64,000 bases of DNA from assembly GCA_013416795.1 (NCBI GenBank), contig RQSC01000002.1, forward strand, positions 424,816-488,815. The letters run 5' to 3'. The notes beneath the pieces are model-generated. The model searched no databases, had not been told where the DNA came from, and saw nothing but the letters and a program-made list of their open reading frames with translations. Both the position numbers and the translations under genes were made by a program. The DNA comes from Prasinococcaceae sp. CCMP 1430. Taxonomy: Eukaryota > Prasinodermophyta > Palmophyllophyceae > Prasinococcales > Prasinococcaceae. This document shows, piece after piece, positions 61,101-64,000 of this stretch. Position 1 is the first letter of the stretch. Each line of letters starts with the position of its first letter.

Positions 61101-62633
61101 TCCCGGCCTGCGCGCATTGCGAGGCGCGAGTGGATTTGACGTCATCTGGTGGCACGCCTCCGTCATCGCGTAAGCTTCGCAGACAGTACTGCCACAGAGT
61201 GACTCAAGCTCTGCCAGCACCGACGGCGCGAGCGACGAACTGCAGCTGCGCACGAACCGAATGCGCGACACAGCATCGGCCATGTACCCGCGCTCTGCCG
61301 CGGTCGCTGCGGCCGACCTCGTGCGCGCGAGCAAGATCTGATGTATGGTCGGCACGGCCGTGTACCACGTTGCCGAGCACGCGTCAAAGTCGCGCCAGAA
61401 CGCCGCAGCAGAGAAACGGCCGCCCGCGGGCAACGCCACGGCTGCGCGCGCGGCCAGGGGCGCCATCAGGCCCGCCATCAGGCCGTGCACGTGGAACAGA
61501 GGCATCACCAAATATGTCGAATCCTCTGGCCCGATCGAGTACGTGTCCACGATGTTTCGCATGCTGTGCACCATGTTCGCGTGGCTCAAAGGGACTTGCT
61601 TGGGTCGCCCAGTCGTTCCTGAAGTGTGAAGCATGAGCGCAGCATCGGATGGCCGCGCGAGGCGATGGCGGTGGCGCGCGTCTCCTGTGCTTCCAAACGC
61701 GTGCAGTGGCTGCAACCACGGCAGCGGCGTGAGAGGGCGCAGAGCGAGGCGGCTCATCGATGCCGCTTCTTCTGCATGCTTCCCTCGGCGTCCGCTCGCC
61801 GTGATGTGCGATGCTCCGCCCGTGGTGGAAGGGTGCAGCGACGCCCAGTCGTCCCTGAGCACAACCTCAGCCAGGGGCACGTCGGCGGCGTTACAGGGCC
61901 CGCGCGCCGCGTCGAGCGTGGCCGCCGCCGCCCCCGCGCGCTCGTGCTCGATTTTTGATGCGCTCGTTTTGGCGGCACCTGCGAAGAGCATGAGCTTGGG
62001 GCACAAGTCTTTGACGTAAAAATCGAACTCTGCCGCGGTGTACGCTGGGTTGAGCGGGGCGACGGCGAAGCCCTCGCTCCAGGCCGCCAGCATGCCGGCA
62101 ACGAGCTCGACACCGTTGCGCATGGCAAATGCAATGACTGGCGGGCTGCCGGGGCGAAGCATGTCTTCGGCTGCGGGCAGCCCCGTGCGGCCCGAGCGCG
62201 TCTCCACGTGGCTTGAGGAAGGCGTGACTATCGCGCGCACAGCTGCCCCGAGCTCAGCGGCCGCTGCAGAGAGCTCCGATCGCGTGAGTGCGATGCCACC
62301 ATCGAAGCCTGCTGCATAGGGAGGCGGTGAGGTGTCGCTGTTTGGTGCGACGTCATCGATGGCGGGCATGACCCGCACTGCGGGCGATCTCGGCGCGTCG
62401 TAGAACCCCTCCGCCAGCCCGCTGCGGCGGCCGCCGTCGGCATCCGCGACGCCCTCGATGCCCAGCGCGGCGGCGACCGTTGACGCGCCCCCGCGCATGG
62501 CAGCCGCAGCGAGCAAGCAGTGAGCAAGCCCCGCCGCCCGCGCCGGTGCGCCGCAGCGCGCCAGGAATGGCAGGGGAGCGCGGCCACCCCGCGCGCAAAA
62601 ATGCGCTGCCGGCCGGCAGCGCTGCATTTTCAT
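58107..62633 (-). CDS. Fused oxalyl-CoA synthetase / oxalyl-CoA decarboxylase
   Basis: Exons in coding order 62633-59504 and 59425-58107, 1,482 aa; the 78-nt intron joins SSRRPV to VVIADGRGRAV. N-terminal half (about 60-760) is an adenylate-forming acyl-CoA synthetase of the AAE3/Pcs60 type: [63 protein letters not shown], and the catalytic Lys in LPRTATGKIQRR. C-terminal half (about 820-1,482) is a thiamine-diphosphate enzyme of the oxalyl-CoA decarboxylase/HACL group: MRTEQAAGYAACASGLL (catalytic Glu), NWGTMGVGIPYAIAAAL, and the ThDP/Mg loop GDSAFGFS...FNNGGVYGG. Together they would turn oxalate into oxalyl-CoA, then formyl-CoA and CO2. The C-terminus ARM fits a peroxisomal PTS1. ATG 62633 is the first in frame. 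Confidence 0.88.
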
Positions 62634-62943
62634 GCATATCACCCGTGCCTCCACACGTCAAATTGCACAAGACTTGGTGCCAGTGATGGTGAGGCATGAC
62701 ATGCAGGGGTGCGGGGTGGGGGTAAGGACAGCGAGAGGTCGCCAGAGGCGCGCTCACTCTGCGCCAGAGGCGATGCGGCGCAGCAGCACTCACGCGTGGA
62801 GCAAAAAATCGTGCATTGTTCCCGTTACATTCGCCCCGATAGGGGCCCGCGCGAGAGCCAGCAAGGCGTCTCCCCGTAGAGAGCGCCCGCGTGGACGCAG
62901 TCGCACGCGGCACGCCCGACACGTACACGGCACACCGACCGCG
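62634..62943. other. Intergenic
   Basis: Between two minus-strand genes. It holds the likely promoter of the fused oxalate gene and the 3' flank of the CP12 gene. A short palindrome CGCCCCGATAGGGGC lies near 62833. No gene is seen. Confidence 0.5.
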
Positions 62944-64000
62944 TCAGCCTTCCTCCTCCTCCTTGTTGCGCCTGCGCCGCGCGCTCAGCCCGCTGGCGAC
63001 CTCTTCGACCTCGTCCCACGCCGCAGCACACTTGTCCGGCGTTTCCGCGCAAATCTCGGCGGCGGCGCCCACCGTGCGCTCGAGCAGCTCGGAGTCGGCG
63101 GCGCGCTCGGCGCCGCTCGCATCATCGGCGCGCTCGGCGCTCGAGGCATCGGCCGGCGCGTTGAGCATGCGCTCGAGCGCACCCGCAGTAGCGAACGATC
63201 CCGTGGGGACGTCGCAAGCCTCGCCGTCCGTGCCACAAGGGTCGAGCGCGCGCGTGCCATCGCCGGCACTGAACTTCTCCTGCGCGCGTTTGAGCAGCGG
63301 GAGCTGCGGCGTCTCGCGCCGCAGCGCCGCAGCGGCCGCGAGCTCGGCGCTCAGGTCGGTACCCGCGGCGGCACTGTCCAGCGGAGCAGCGGCGGGGTCC
63401 ACCTATGCGATCGTGCGCGCGGCGCAGCACGCCGACATCGGCGTTGGCGCCAACCGGGCGCATGTCAGCGCGTGCGGCGAGGCGCCACGCGCAGCGCGCG
63501 CATCGCCGCGCCGCGGGCGGACGCGCGTCCCGCACCTCTCCGTCCTCTCGCCTCTGTCTGCGCCTGGCTGCATCGAGTTCTTCGTACGTCTCCCATGCCA
63601 CCGCACACTCTGGACCGACGCCCGCCTCCTGCAGCGGGCCGGCGTGGGCGGGGGGATCGCCGTGGTCAGGGGTGGGGGGGATGGGGGTGAGGCGGTGCGG
63701 AAGGGAAGAAGGAAGATCGGATTTCCGTGGTCAGTCGAGGCGCGGTCGCACGCGCCGCTCGCTCCGCGCGGTCGCACGCGCCGCCCGCTGCCGGGCGCCC
63801 GGCGGCTGGCGCGGCCAGCGCGCGGCACACGCGGCGCACCTTGCACGCCGCGTCCGCCTCTTCCGCGGCGCGTTCGACGTCCGAGTCGCCGACCGTGCTG
63901 CGCTCGAAGAGGTTCGCGTAGCGCGCGAGCTCCTCCTCGATATCCCCCGCGCCGGCCTCGCCCGCGCCCCCGTCGCCCCCGCTGCCAGCCGCTCGCGCCG
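62944..64000 (-). CDS. CP12-domain protein with two CP12 cores, 5' end beyond window
   Basis: Exons in coding order: up to 63840 (from right edge), 63628-63536, and 63402-62944. The first CP12 core spans the splice: AAEEADAACK joined to EAGVGPECAVAWETYEELDA. The second is AAEICAETPDKCAAAWDEVEEVASG near the C-terminus. Both show the CP12 signature C-x(6,7)-C-A-x-A-W-(D/E)-x-x-E-E. Between them is DPCGTDGEAC, a Cys pair that may take the place of the C-terminal GAPDH-binding loop. CP12 is a redox-switched, intrinsically disordered plastid protein that ties GAPDH and phosphoribulokinase in an inactive complex in the dark. The last exon starts after an ATAG acceptor. The N-terminus, and any transit peptide, is outside the window. 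Confidence 0.8.

Overview
This is a window of a nuclear eukaryotic genome, very rich in G+C, from what looks like a single-celled photosynthetic protist. The evidence for a eukaryote is GT-AG introns of about 65-380 nt inside many genes, and eukaryote-only families: a kinesin, cyclin C, MAF1, the SWI/SNF ATPase BRM, a CHD remodeller, and the NUS1 dolichol subunit. The evidence for a plastid is a CP12 gene, an RbfA homologue and a plant-type 2Fe-2S ferredoxin-like protein. High GC, short introns and this gene mix would suit a pelagophyte or haptophyte alga, but that is inference; nothing here fixes the species. The standard genetic code works throughout.

Layout, left to right. 0-9 kb: an OB-fold-like fragment, an ankyrin protein, BRAP2 E3 ligase, RbfA, a kinesin-13 and a ferredoxin-like protein. 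9-15 kb: a large WD40/EML-like gene that runs into a 995-base assembly gap (12896-13890), then the 3' part of NUS1, which has an antisense exportin-T-like exon inside its last intron. 15-21 kb: MTHFR, a small membrane protein, cyclin C, a poorly assembled low-complexity stretch, and the chromodomain end of a CHD gene. 21-38 kb: BRM ATPase, homoserine acetyltransferase, a methyltransferase, MAF1, a full-size ABCG/PDR transporter, an MFS transporter, and the helicase tail of a CHD gene. 38-46 kb: a large TKL kinase and an ABC1 kinase whose first intron is an inverted triplication. 46-54 kb is the accessory part: an aldo-keto reductase, a Nei-type DNA glycosylase with a SAP domain, fragments of a retroelement-like endonuclease, and a SAND+MBD-like gene bracketed by a dispersed inverted repeat family with core GTAATCGCACCC. 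54-64 kb: a GT77 glycosyltransferase, an unknown three-exon gene, a single gene fusing oxalyl-CoA synthetase to oxalyl-CoA decarboxylase, and a tandem CP12-type protein that runs off the right edge.

Four single N characters (19115, 20273, 38095, 53533) and the 995-base gap mark contig joins. Genes are cut at 20273 and 38095, so gene order across those joins should not be trusted.

The genes are mostly independent housekeeping functions and do not form one pathway. The most unusual items are the fused oxalate-degrading enzyme with a peroxisomal-type C-terminus, the SAND+MBD gene within its repeat bracket, the palindromic intron, and the tandem CP12. Splice sites were placed by eye from reading-frame continuity and family alignment, so exon edges are predictions.
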